Assembly (NCBI GenBank): GCA_037501455.1
Contig: CM074856.1
Location: 53,845,001-53,909,000 of the forward strand
DNA from: Lantana camara
Lineage: Eukaryota > Streptophyta > Magnoliopsida > Lamiales > Verbenaceae
Direction of reading: 5' to 3'
DNA length: 64,000 nt
Shown: in pieces, positions 46,253-57,968 of the stretch
Position numbering within the stretch: the first letter of the stretch is position 1
Layout of the letters: each line of letters opens with the position of its first letter
Program-made: the position numbers and the translations under genes
The notes under the pieces: model-generated
Seen by the model: the letters and a program-made list of their open reading frames with translations, nothing else
What the model was told of the DNA's origin: nothing
Databases searched by the model: none

Positions 46253-49200
46253 TGTGACGCCCCGTATTTTCAAGTTGCTCAGGTACGTGCGCCACACGTG
46301 AGAGTTTGAGGGTTAGGAACTTTCTTTTCCTTTGTATGTGTATTTAATTTCAATTTTTGATTATGTGACTTATATGATTTAATTGACTATGTTATTTAAA
46401 TTCGTTTTATAATATGTTTGCTTGCTAATTAAATGTTTTACGTACTTATTTGGAATTATATGAAATCCTTGGACTCAATTGGACTTTGATTTGAACCCAA
46501 TTTCTCACCTAGCAAACCTTGAGGGCCTATTCGGATCACTTAAATCCTCAAAGGACTTGATGGTAATTTTTCTTCCTTTTCTTTCTTGCTTTCACGAGAT
46601 ATATGTATATACATACACATTTCTTCGTTTCCTTCATTTCATGAAAACAAACACAAAGCAAGCTCTTCCATTTCTCTCTCTCTCTCTCCATTCTGTCCAA
46701 GTGAGGAAGCAAGAGGCCAAGTATTTTCTTCCATTTTTCTTCAAGGAATCAAGCTCAAGATCCTCTTCTCTTCTTCCCCCTCATTTTCTTCCATTTCCAA
46801 GGTATGGTTTGTTGGGTGTGGGATTGATATCTTAAGGGTTTGTTAGGGTTTTATGAATTGTATGAACTCTTTGAGCCAAAATTCATTATTTGTGAAGTAT
46901 ATGAGTTGATTGATGCATATATATTAACATTTACATTGAACTTGAAGCATAGATGATGATCTACATTTTCAAGGGTTTTCTTGGCATATTTGATTGAATC
47001 AAAACATGTTTCTTTGGTTTATATGTTGTCTAATTGATGTATATAAATCTTATACATGTTATGTGATTGTTTTTAGTGTGTTTGTTGCCTTGGTTTAGTG
47101 TTGGAGTGAGCTTGGGAGCCACTCCCGTGAACCAACCCCTCCCCCCCCCCCCCCCTCCAAGTTTTCCCCTGTTATTTTTCGCCCAGCGGCTTCCCAAATG
47201 CCCTTTTGGCCCCTTAATTCAATCACCAAATGCCTGTTTACGAACCTACTGCCTCAACTGAGCCTTTCCAAACACCCGTTTGGGTTTCTAGGCCATTTTG
47301 AAAATGCCCGTTTACCCCTCAAACAAACTCCGATTGACCTGATTTTTTAACATACAGAAACCCATCGAAGTTTAGAATATTCTCCAATTAGAATCACCTC
47401 AATATCTTTTCTCGTTTGAGAGATATAATCAATTCTTTTTGGTGTCACCACTTCACCAACAATCTGCATTCACTTAACTTTGAGCTTGCGTCATTTCCTT
47501 CTCGTTTGGAACTAGAATACGAGCCATATATCATCGGAAAGACCTATTTATCTACTTTCACATCTAACAAACAAAACTCCATTTCAATTTCTAGAACTCA
47601 ACATATTCCTATTTTTCCACAGCTTGTACATTTCCGAAAATTGTCAACTTTTGCTAATCTTCGCTAAAACCTTTCTTCTTGCATTCCTTTCACCCCTTTG
47701 ACTCCCGTATGTGAATTATATGAGTTGTATGCTTACTTAATTATTAATTAGGCTCTTATGTGACATCCATGCTTCATAATTGCTTTTATATGACTTATAT
47801 GCATAATGACTTAACGTTTTATGACTCGTAATGTGCCGTAAGACTTGTTTATGCATGAACATGGGTTATCACGTATTTAATTGGCTACTTGAGTGCATTT
47901 TAATCTAAGTGTGCATTCCATCATATCTTATGCATCTTCTATATTTGTCTTGTGTCCTATTTGGTCCATATAGAGTCAAAGTCTTGGGCTTTCGTGTTTT
48001 CTTTTCAGACGAGGTTGCAGGTGTCGAGCCTAGGCCTAGCTTTGTCCGCTTTCACTCTTTTCTTTTCAAGCACAAGGTGAGGTTTAGGAATTTGTATAGT
48101 TATCGACCTAAAGCCTTTATGTGATGTTTTCGAGCCTCGCATGTGATTATATATGATATATATAATTAAATAAGTGTTGATTATGATATGTTTATGACCT
48201 TGTGAAACAAGTTGGATTTGAAAGGGTAATTATGTCTGCCTATGTAAGCTATTTTTAAAGAATCGTTTATGTTTAAGTTCGGTAGCGAGTTATGCCATGA
48301 ATGAAAGGTTATGTGAATGTTAAAGTAACCGGGGCCCTAGGAGCTATGGGTAAGGAGCCCTCGGGACGGTATTGGGCCGTCGAGGTAAAGCCTGTGCATA
48401 GTCTCCATTCGGAGTGTCACGTGCGACCTCGGGAGCTAAGGAAGGCGCGATATTTTGATGCCTTCGATAAAAAAGCCGGGAAGGACACGTTATGGGTTAG
48501 CTACCCCACGTCAGTTGGTTATAGTCATAGATGGTTAGGCCCAGCGTGGCTCTTCCATCAAAGGTGAGATGGTTGGATTTGTTTCTGAATTTTCTGTATT
48601 ATTATGATCTAAGGAGTAATGGTTGGAAGCTCGTACTCGCCGAGCATGTGTTATAATTGGATATAGGAATTACGAATCGGAATAGAGTTTATGAAAATGA
48701 CTTCTAAGTATATATGTAAGTTGTTCGAAACGTTTTGGCTTGCAAAACCTATTTTCGGTTCATAAGTCCACCTTTTGATAAGTGTTTTGCTCTATATATA
48801 TTTAGTGTGCGGGTGGGCGTTAGCCCCCCTCACTCAGTCAGTTGACTGACCCCCTCATTTTATCTTTTAGTTGCAGGTACTTTTGGCGTGAGCTGGGTGG
48901 AGAGGTGTGTCGTTTGAGTCGTGCTTGTCAGTTTAGGTCTTGTTGGGATGCTTAGGTCTGCATACACTTTCTTCTATTTATAATTATGTCTTGCATACTT
49001 GAAAGATTTAAATAGTTAGTTTTGTTGAGGCTGTGTGGGCCATTATATGGGTTGTTATATGTTAGTATCTATATGTACATATGATATACGTACATGTGTT
49101 GGTACCTATAAGTATCTATGTATGCATAATTACTTGCTTTGGATTATTTTGTTTTCTAGCTTCCGCGCTCTTTAAGTCATTTTGGTTAGCTCCGCCTAGC

Positions 49201-49318
49201 TTAGTGAGTTAGTTAGTCTCCCGTTCGCTAAGGTTCGGATTCGGGTACGGAGTTCCCATTTCGTAACCGGGCTTGGATCTTGGTGCGGGGGATGTGGTCC
49301 CTACGTTGGGATGCTACA
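46253..49318 (+). repeat. Gypsy-B LTR3 (3066 bp)
   Basis: tgtgacgcc...gatgctaca, followed by TSD CATCT. Has a C-rich tract at 47140-47155 that is expanded compared with LTR2. Confidence 0.92.
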
Positions 49319-49323
49319 CATCT
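49319..49323. repeat. Target site duplication CATCT, right of Gypsy-B
   Basis: Matches 30720-30724. Confidence 0.92.
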
Positions 49324-51495
49324 AATGGGTTTAATGCCTTCAGGCGCCTCTACAAGTTCAAGACTTTGTTGGAACACGGAGATTCTAATTTAGATTTCAT
49401 GGTTTTTGACCAAACAGTTAGCGTCTGTATTTTCTATAGCTTCATTACATGTGACAGGATCAGATACATCAGATTCAACCACTTGGGTCAATCTTAGATA
49501 TCTTGTCAGGTGTCTTGACATTCCTCCTACTACAATGATGCTCTAGTGTACACGTTTCTACATCACATGCTGTATTTGGTGCATCACATGTATCTAATAC
49601 ATTTTCAGTTATCATGGGTTTATGGAAATTAGTATCAAATACTGTTATTTTCCTCTTAAAACTATTTTGCTTTCACCCTGTGTGGTTATTTATGTAATCA
49701 TCTTTGAAATATTCACAAACTTCTTTTGTGATTTCCCAAATTACAAAATATACCTCCTCTTGTTCTTCTAGGATAACCTTAGAACAAGTAAACATTTGTT
49801 CTTTATTCTAACTCGTCAGGGTCCATCCTTAACATGTGGACCAGGCTACCTCAAATCCGAAGATAAGAGACACAGGGTTTTCACCTTAGTTATAGATCCA
49901 TCAGTGTTTTAGGAACTGACTTAGATAGAACTAGGTTTAATGTGCATTGTCGTTTTAAGCGCAAGATTCCAAAACGAACTTCGCAGGGTAGCATCTCAGA
50001 GTTCTATTTCTCTTTTCTACAATACATCTTTGCTAAGATGTATCTCATACAGATAGTTGAGATCTAATCCCATTCGAGAGATTCTGTTTAACTCTGAACA
50101 TAGATACTACTTCGATCTAATCGAAGTGCCTTAATATCTTTTCTAATTTGACTCTTTGACTTCAGTCTTATATTCTTTGAACTCTTCAAAATACAGACTT
50201 AAGTCTTATCAAATAAACGTATCTGTATCTAGAGTAATCATTCAAATGAATGATGAAGTACCCAAAAATTTCTCTTACTTGAACATTCATTGGATCACAT
50301 ATCCGTATGAACTGGCACAAACAACTTCATGGCTTAAATTCCTTTTATCTTAAAAGGACTTTCTTGGTCGTTTTACTTTTCTAAACAGGATTCGCAGACT
50401 GACTACTGTCAAGTCGAAAGGACTCGATAGTCAGTCTTTGGATCTTATTCGGATTAAATTGACCAATAGGTAGTTGTTGCATAGAAGTTTTTCCTCTTAG
50501 ATGGTATGTCAAGCTATTCAGTGTTAATCTTAAAATTTGGATTTAATTAGGATATAAAAGACCATCTTTTATTGTGCAAGAGCAAATAAACCTTTTATTT
50601 TGCTTAGCGGTAAACTTTTGCTCAAAACAAATAGTTAAACCATTAGTTATCAAATAACTTACAAAAATCAAATTTCTACATATATGACACGTATAATATA
50701 AAAACTCTATTACCAAAACACGACTTTATAGTCCTTACTGCTAATACAATTACACTTGTATTATCCCCGAGCAGTAATTGTGTGTTAGCCATTTTTCAAA
50801 CTTCCTGGTTAGTTTGAATCTTCGCAACGAATTGCAAATATGACTAGTTGATCTCAAGTTCACACACCAGCGGTCTGATGAATTTCCAACTAAACATACT
50901 TTGAACGAGTAAGATATCTTCATATCTTATCTAAACGGCGTAGCAAACAGATAAACTAAGTATTTTGGATAATTTCTTTTCCAATACCCGTTACCACCGA
51001 AATAGAAACACTTTTCCATTGTCGGGTTTGACTTTCTATTTATGAACCTTAGATTGGGAACCTTTCCTTTTCTTTTGCTTCCACTCACTACTTTTCTAGG
51101 CCGTGGATATTGATGTCTGACTTAAGAGAACTTTTCCCTTAGTCTATATCACCCTTTCTGCCATTTTGAGGTCATTCATTGGTTCAAGTTGGGTTTTAAA
51201 AAAAAATTATTTAAAATTAATCATGAACGTTCTTACGACTTAGGCAGAGAGTATAGGATCGTAGCTTATTTGTTAACATTGTGTCTTTAAGCACAAAGGC
51301 TTTCCATCTCGTTCAGATTAGTTATCGTATTCATAATATGATTCTGAAACAGTGATCCTTCAAACATCTTCAACTAACAACCTTTTTTGTGGCTAGTACC
51401 TTCGTATGATTCTGTCTTCAAAACATGTTCTTATCAGTAGGCATCTCATTGCATTTGATGCTTAAGAACATTGGAGACAGATGTCAGAATCTAAG
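49324..51495 (-). pseudogene. Copia-2 pol/gag middle remnant
   Basis: On the minus strand, reading from 51495 down: gag with a degenerate zinc knuckle near 51000-51040 (KCFYFGGNGYWKRN, expected CX2CX4HX4C with Cys lost), a protease-like stretch near 50810-50880 (STSHICNSLRRF), integrase remnants, then the start of RT (APEGIKPI) at about 49324-49345. Multiple stops and frameshifts. Confidence 0.7.
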
Positions 51496-51498
51496 ACT

Positions 51499-52045
51499 AG
51501 CCCGAGGGAATTCGCAAAATTAATTTCCGAGGGAACATTCCCTCGGAAATCCCTCGAAAATTTTAGTGCCAAGGTTAGCCGCTAAGTTTTCCGAGGGAAT
51601 TCCGAGGGGAAATTCCCTCGGAAAAATAAAAATGATTTATTTATTAAATTAAAATAATATTCCGAGGGACTTTCCGAGGGAAATTCCCTCGGAAACCTAA
51701 AACTTAATTAATTTTTAAATTAAAGTTATTTTCCGAGGGATTTTCGAGGGAAAATTTCCCTCGGAAATGTTCACATAATTCGACTTAGTATTTTTCGAGT
51801 GAATTTTCGAGGGAAAATTCCCTCGGAAAATTGAAAGTTATTTAATTTCTAAATTAAAATTATTTTCCGTGGGAAATGACATAATTCGAAATAGTATTTT
51901 CCGAGGGAATTTCCAAGGGAAAATTCCCTCGGAAAATTGAAACTTATTTAATTATTAAAATAAAACTACTTTCCGAGGGAATTCCGAGGGAAATATTCCC
52001 TCGGAAATTAATATGATAAATTCCCTCGCAATTCCCTCGAAATTT
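51499..52045. repeat. CACTA-2 left subterminal palindrome array
   Basis: More than ten copies of ttccgaggga / tccctcggaa, mostly arranged as palindromes separated by short A/T spacers. The same units recur around 52430-52500, 52845-52910 and 53262-53312. Confidence 0.9.
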
Positions 52046-52173
52046 TGCATAGTTATTTTTTAATTATTAATTATATAATAATTTATTGAACTTAGGTAAA
52101 ACCCATGAAAATTATAAATATCATTAGTGAATTAAGAGCTATAATGATATCTATTAAATTAGTAATTGCAAGT

Positions 52174-52176
<3 letters not shown>

Positions 52177-52229
<53 letters not shown>
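52177..52229. repeat. (AT)n microsatellite in CACTA-2
   Basis: About 26 AT units. Confidence 0.9.
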
Positions 52230-52230
<1 letters not shown>

Positions 52231-52254
52231 TTTCGACTATAGTATATTTTTCGA

Positions 52255-53545
52255 GCATTATGTTAGTGTTTAATTATTTAAAATGAAATCGAATTTCGTT
52301 TTCACATATTTTTGGAAGAGAAATTTTTTCTTATTTAATTAACTAACAAAGAAAACATCATGTTATTACATTTAATATTTAAAAACAATGGTTTCTCTTT
52401 TTTTAATATTTAGATTTTTCCAAGATTCCGAGGGAATTCCGTGGGATTTCCGAGGGAAAACCATTTTTCCTCGGAAATCACTCGAAATTCCCTCGGAATT
52501 TGCTATATATATTTTTTAAAATAAAGCACTATATAATAATTTGTTGAGTTTAAACACAATCCATGACAAGTATATGTATAATTAGTGAATAAAGTAAGAT
52601 AATTTTAGTTATTAAATGAGTGAATTGATGGCAATCAAACATTCGATAAGTCTTTCGAATGATATCATAACGTTAAGAACATTCGTTTTATTTTAAATTG
52701 AAACCCGAATTTCGTTTTCACATATTTTTGGAAGAGGATGTTTTTCTTATTTAATTAACTAACAAAGAAAACATCATGTTATTACATTTCATATTTAAAA
52801 ACAATGTTTTCTCTTTTTTTAATATTTAGATTTTTCCAAAATTCCGAGGGAATTCTGAGGGAAAACCATTTTCCATTTTCCCTCGGAAATCCCTCAGAAT
52901 TCCCTCGGAATTTGCTATATATATTTTTTAAAATTAAGCACTACATAATAATTTGTTGAGTTTAAATATACTTCATGACAATTATATGTATAATTATTGA
53001 ATAAAGATAATTTTAGTTATTAAATGAGTGAATTGATGGTTATACATATGTAATCAAACACTCGGTAAGTATTTCGAACGATATCATAACGTTAAGGACA
53101 TTCATTTTATTTTAAATTGAAATCAAATTTCGTTTTCACGTATTTTTGGAAGAGGAATTTTTTCTTATTTAATTAACTAACAAAGAAAATATCATGTTAT
53201 TACATTTAATATTTAAAAACAATATTTTCTCTTTTTTTAATATTTAGATTTTTTCAAAATTCCGAGGGAATTTCGAAGAAAAACCATTTTCCCTCAGAAT
53301 TCCCTCGAAATTTGCTATACATATTTTTTAAAATTAAACACTACATAATAATTTGTTGAGTTTAAACACAATCCATGACAATTATATGTATAATTAGTGA
53401 ATAAAGTAAGATAATTTTAGTTATTAAATGAGTGAATTGATGGTTATACATATGTAATCAAACATTCGGTAAGTATTTCAAATGATATCATAACGTCAAG
53501 GACATTCTTTTTATTTTAAATTGAAATAAAATTTTGTTTATTTTA
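52255..53545. repeat. About 410-bp tandem repeat in CACTA-2
   Basis: Roughly three units with the order tttcgttttcacatattttt, acatcatgttattacattt, gattttttccaaaattccgaggg, tttgctatatatattttt. The gatttttcc marker falls at 52421, 52830 and 53247, giving periods of about 409 and 417 bp. Confidence 0.8.
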
Positions 53546-53641
53546 ACTATATTCAATGACAATCATATTTATTAATATTGAATCAAATATGTTAATAATA
53601 GGTATTAAATTAGCTACAAACTAAAAAAACTAATCCTCATC

Positions 53642-53666
53642 AAAAAAAAAAAAAAAAAAAAAAAAA
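53642..53666. repeat. Poly(A) tract in CACTA-2
   Basis: A run of 25 A residues between the tandem repeat and the captured gene-like segment; could be a retroposition scar or a simple repeat. Confidence 0.7.
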
Positions 53667-53769
53667 CTAATCAACAATTTCTTCTTGAAAGTTTAAGAAT
53701 TAATAATATGTTTCTTTAATTCTTTAGGAGTACACAGAATTAAACGACTCAAATATACAGACCTGGCAT

Positions 53770-54096
53770 ACGAAAAATATTTCAGTGTTCCAAAATTCAT
53801 ACCCTAACACCCCACTCTTCAAAGCCGACCTAATTAGCCACAACCCTAGAATCGTAGCTACCATCAGCCACCAGCCCACCACCACATCGTCGTCACTGTT
53901 GAGGCTGCGTCGCCACCACCGTCGCCACTCGCCAACACCGCGCCGCTACGTCGCCACTCGTCACCATCGTATTTCGAGTCTCCATTCTTCGCAACCATCC
54001 CGTCTTCCCCGTTGCTATTTCTCACTTCAAGCCGCCGCTTTTTCTCTTTCTCCCTCTCTCGGTGCTCTCCAGGTACTATACTTTTCTTATTTTTGG
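53770..54096 (+). other. Captured gene 5' region: GC-richer exon-like segment with splice donor
   Basis: C/T-rich, GC-richer sequence (cgccaccaccgtcgccactc and similar) typical of a plant 5' exon. It ends ctctctcggtgctctccag|gtactata with a donor after 54072. A frame from 53785 spans it (Ser/Arg/His-rich, low complexity), but I see no conserved domain and it may be 5' UTR. Gypsy-C inserted 24 bp after the donor. Confidence 0.5.
54092..54096. repeat. Target site duplication TTTGG, left of Gypsy-C
   Basis: Matches 60512-60516. Confidence 0.9.
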
Positions 54097-56642
54097 TGTA
54101 ACGCCCCGGTTTTTCCATTCAATCATTATGTGTTAATTTATAAATTTCATGACATTAGATTCTTAATATTTCCATGAAATTATATGAATTAATTGTTAAT
54201 GTGAATATTTTCTCATATATGACCCTAATTGCTCAATTATCTTAATATGTAGATTTAATTGCATAATATGATTTGGAGTTAAATGATCATTTTACATGGA
54301 TTAAAACTTGATCTCATGCATTCATATAATGGAGGGACTTATTTGCAAGATGTGATAAGTCATATGAGTTAGTGAAAGACTTTTGTATATATCTATACAT
54401 TACATACATATTATATCATATACATTTTATCTCTTGCATTTCATTCGTCTCTTTTCATACAAGAACCACACACACTACACACACTAAACCACGATCTAAA
54501 CAACAAGGAAGGAAAGGGAAGGGATTTCATCCTTTCAAGCTAGAATTCAAGGGAAAAAATTGCATAATATGAGAGTTGGAAGACATGAGATTATATAGGG
54601 TTTTGTTGATTGATTCTTGATGATTTGATGCATGTTTCCTTGGATTATATGATGTTTAATTGATATATATGATTATATACATGTTATATTTTGGTTTGGA
54701 GTGATTTAATTGCATTGATTTGGTGTTGGGATGATTTGGGAGCCAAATCCCATGCCTACACCCTGTTTTTCCCCTGTTTTTCCACCCAGATTGCTTCCAA
54801 ACGGTCGTTTGGTCCCTTAGTTATTTTACCAAACGCCCGTGTGAGATGTGTCTGCCTTACATGAGAGCTTCCAAACGCCCGTTTCTGCTTTCAGTTCATT
54901 TTTCAAATAGGCGTTTCTCCCTCATACGAACTCCAAATGACCTGATTTTTGAATCCACGGAAACCTCTTGGAGTCTAGAACAACCTCCATTGGAATCATC
55001 GCAATATATTTTGTAAATTGTGAGATATAATCAATTCTTTTAGGTGTCACCATTTTCCCGACAAACTGCACTCGCCTAACTTCAAGCGTATGCCATTTTC
55101 TCCTCGCTTTGAACTAGGAAACGAGCCATATATCATCGGAAAGGTCTTTGTGTCTAGTTTCATATACAATAAACAAAACTCAATTCTAACTTCTAGAACT
55201 CAAGATATTCCAGTTTTCCCTCAGCATGTACATTTCCTAAAATTGTCCGTTTTTACCAAACTTCACCAAAACCTCTCTTATTGCATTCCTTTCACTTCCT
55301 TGGCTCCCATATGTGAATTATATGATATTTATACTTGGTTTATTGATAATTATGCTTTTATTTGACATTTCTTAATTGTTATTGCATGACATATTGATCA
55401 TATGACTTTGCCGTGCGTCGTAAATGGATCATGCGAGCCGTGTCACACGAACACTTGTCCCTTTTTACACAGATTATCTTCTCATTGATGAGGAGCAAGC
55501 TCTATATCCGTATCCTTGTTATCTGGTCGGCACAGGTGAGGTTTAATTACTAGATGTATAGAACCCGTACAACCCTACGTGATGTTTTCTATATATATAT
55601 TTATATATATAGATATATATATTTCTCAAGATCTCTACCGATTGCAAATGATTTCGTGACCTATTAAATAATCATGTTATCATGATTGATCGTGTTTTGG
55701 CGAGTAAGCATATCGTGTTCACTTGGGCCCTAGGGTAGTGTATTGAGCCAACCGAGGAAGCAAGGGCTGACGGGTAACTCTTGCACTATCCTCACAAATT
55801 TTGCGATCACGTCTGAATCCACCAGGAGGTTTGGTGGAGGCAGAAATTCTGTGCGTGGGAGTCATGTTCCCGACGTACATAGGATTGGGTGGTGGGGCCT
55901 TGTAATCCCACCATCACCCGGAGGGAGAAAGAGATCGTGAAATTGCTACTTGTGCACCATAATTGATTGCATGATCACTTAACCTATTAATAATTCAATC
56001 AAGGTAATGATCACTAAAGGAGTAAAGGTTGGAGAATTACCCTCACTCGCCGGGCCACTGATTGAATTAAAGTGATAATGATTGTATTGTTAAATGGATT
56101 AGTTGTAGTCTCGGGTGAGATCTTTTCTAATATTGAACTTATATTGTTTCTTTTATTAAAACCTTACCCGAGATTATGACCTGTATATTATTTGCGTTAA
56201 TATCTATTTAAACCCCTCACTCAGTCTTTCATAGATTGACACCTCACATTTTCAGTTTTGCAGGTTTAGTGCTAGGCGGGAGGTGGTCATTATTTTGGGT
56301 CTAACACTTGTCTTCCTCATTTTCTTGTACATTACTAATGCATATATAGATTGTTATAGCTTTTGGTACTTATGTATGTTAAGCTTTGGTTTTGGAAGGG
56401 TTGAATTGTATATGTAAGTAATGAAGTTGAACTTGAAGGGTGATAATGAAATGAGTGTACCTTATGCTTCCGTTTTATTTATTATGGATGTTGGTATTAA
56501 ATAAGGGTCCCGCCTAGCTAGAGGTTTATTTTCTTTTGTCACCCGTTCGCTATAGTCTTAGTTCATGTACGGATCATCTATTTCGTATGTGGACTGAGCT
56601 ATAGTATGGGGGTGTGGCATCTCGGCGTTTCGGGTTGCTACA
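54097..56642 (+). repeat. Gypsy-C 5' LTR (2546 bp)
   Basis: tgtaacgcccc...ggttgctaca. Shares with Gypsy-A the blocks gggctgacgggtaact, tcccaccatcacccggagg, ctcactcgccgggccac and gtgctaggcggga. Confidence 0.93.
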
Positions 56643-56649
56643 TCTTATG

Positions 56650-56662
56650 TGGTATCAGAGCC
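56650..56662 (+). promoter_or_regulatory. Gypsy-C primer binding site (tRNA-iMet)
   Basis: tggtatcagagcc, an exact match to the initiator tRNA-Met complement, seven bases after the LTR. Confidence 0.9.
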
Positions 56663-56884
56663 CGGTTGTAAAACCGCGGTTCTAATATCGTGTCGTGTCA
56701 AGTCTAGGTCATGCGGCATAGGATTATTTGACAACTTGAGAGTCTTGCATCTTATTTGAACTTACTTGACTTATTTGAACTAGTTGAATTATGTGAATTA
56801 TGTGCATTATTTGTATCTTGGGATTTTAGATGTAATCATTTGCATTCACTAATCCAACATACATATCTAGTATTTTATTCACAG

Positions 56885-57619
56885 AATGCCTCGTGGTTGT
56901 ACTCGCCGTGACCTTTCTCCTCGAGTTCCTCTACATCCACCCCCTCCGTCTCAACCTCAGGACCTTTTCGATTCCTTGGTGCGTCTGGTGGATCAGAATA
57001 TAAGAGATATGTTACTATAGCCTCACCACAACCGACTCAAATTTCTATTGTATTTAAGGAGTTTCAGAATCAGCAAAATCCAAAGTTCTTTGAAGGGAGT
57101 AATATTCAAACCTAACCGTGGCTCAAGAAAGCTAAAAGAGTTTGGGAACTTATTCCGTGTGACTCCCAAGAAAAGGTTCGATGCATCACTCCTTTAAATA
57201 CGAGGAGGCCTAATACTCAACCCGGACAGGCTTCAGGTTCAGAATTAGGGTAGAGTTCTAGCAAGAGAAAGCGACCTATCTCTTATCATACAACGTCACT
57301 TCAGAAAGGATCTCAAAGGAAGAAGAAGAATCGATCAACTAGATCGGGTTCGGGAGTTTCACATACCTTGGCTTTAACATCACCTTCGGGGAAGCCTCTT
57401 TGTACCTATTGTGGACGCGACACACATAATTACGACAATTGTAGATGGCGCTTAGGATTATGCTTGTGGTGTGGGAGTGATAAGCATCAAGTGGATATGT
57501 GTCCGAAGCGACGGAAAATAGCTACTGGGGATCAGAGACGGCTTGTTCGGGCTCGTGCATATGCTCTAGAGAGAGAGGTGCAAAATGCAAATGGGGACAA
57601 CGGTGAATGGTGCACTTAA
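56885..57619 (+). pseudogene. Gypsy-C gag remnant
   Basis: From ATG 56885 the N-terminus (PPPPSQPQDLFDSLVRLVDQ) matches Gypsy-A gag. A stop near 57017, a frame change, a stop near 57114 and a deletion removing the middle of gag follow. The C-terminal part from about 57368 is open and holds two intact CX2CX4HX4C knuckles (CTYCGRDTHNYDNC and CLWCGSDKHQVDMC), then RARAYALE as in Gypsy-A, and stops at 57619 before protease. Confidence 0.85.
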
Positions 57620-57797
57620 TCATGCATATCACGTGCATCATGAATTTTATTATTCTTGTTTTTAATTTCTTGTTAGTTGCCATTTGGTTGTATATGAGTA
57701 TTAGTTATGTGATTAACGTGATGCTACTTGACCTATGTGATATTTATGTGAATGTTTCTACAATTTGTTCCCTTAAATTGCTTACGTGTGTGTGTAT

Positions 57798-57900
57798 GAG
57801 AGACGAGGATCTCTCATTGCTTGTTGAGAGACGGGGTTCTCTCATTTCTTGTTGAGAGACGGGGTTCTCTCATTTCTTGTTGAAAGACGGGGTTCTCTTA
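57798..57900 (+). repeat. GAGAGAC-hairpin array in Gypsy-C
   Basis: Four units (gagagacgaggatctctc, then two gagagacggggttctctc, then a variant with aaagac) spaced by cattgcttgtt / catttcttgtt. Same motif and relative place as in Gypsy-B. Confidence 0.8.
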
Positions 57901-57931
57901 TGGATTGTGCATCATTTTGAAACTCGACAGT

Positions 57932-57968
57932 GGACCTGGGGACCAGGTCCTTTTAAAGGGGGGAGAAT
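57932..57968 (+). promoter_or_regulatory. Gypsy-C polypurine tract and hairpin
   Basis: ggacctggggaccaggtcc (perfect hairpin) followed by aaaggggggagaa, then the 3' LTR at 57969. Confidence 0.85.

Larger units (their letters stand above)
30725..49318 (+). mobile_element. Gypsy-B: tandem LTR-internal-LTR-internal-LTR gag-only element
   Basis: Three LTRs (30725-33770; 37083-42957 including CACTA-1; 46253-49318) enclose two internals (33771-37082 and 42958-46252, each about 3.3 kb). A single TSD pair, CATCT at 30720-30724 and 49319-49323, flanks the whole unit. Both internals have a primer site, a gag-like frame, a long non-coding stretch, a hairpin array and a polypurine tract. I see no protease, RT, RNase H or integrase motif. 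This resembles the TR-GAG type of non-autonomous Gypsy, needing Pol from relatives such as Gypsy-A. Confidence 0.9.

Noticed and set aside
51499..53300. Regular palindromes resembling a CRISPR array
   Set aside because: Plant nuclear context, variable short AT spacers, units in both orientations and CACTA terminus; a subterminal repeat array explains it.
54372..54572. 66-codon frames in both Gypsy-C LTRs (second at 58245-58445)
   Set aside because: LTR copies of each other; Ile/Tyr/His low-complexity start and no supporting signal.
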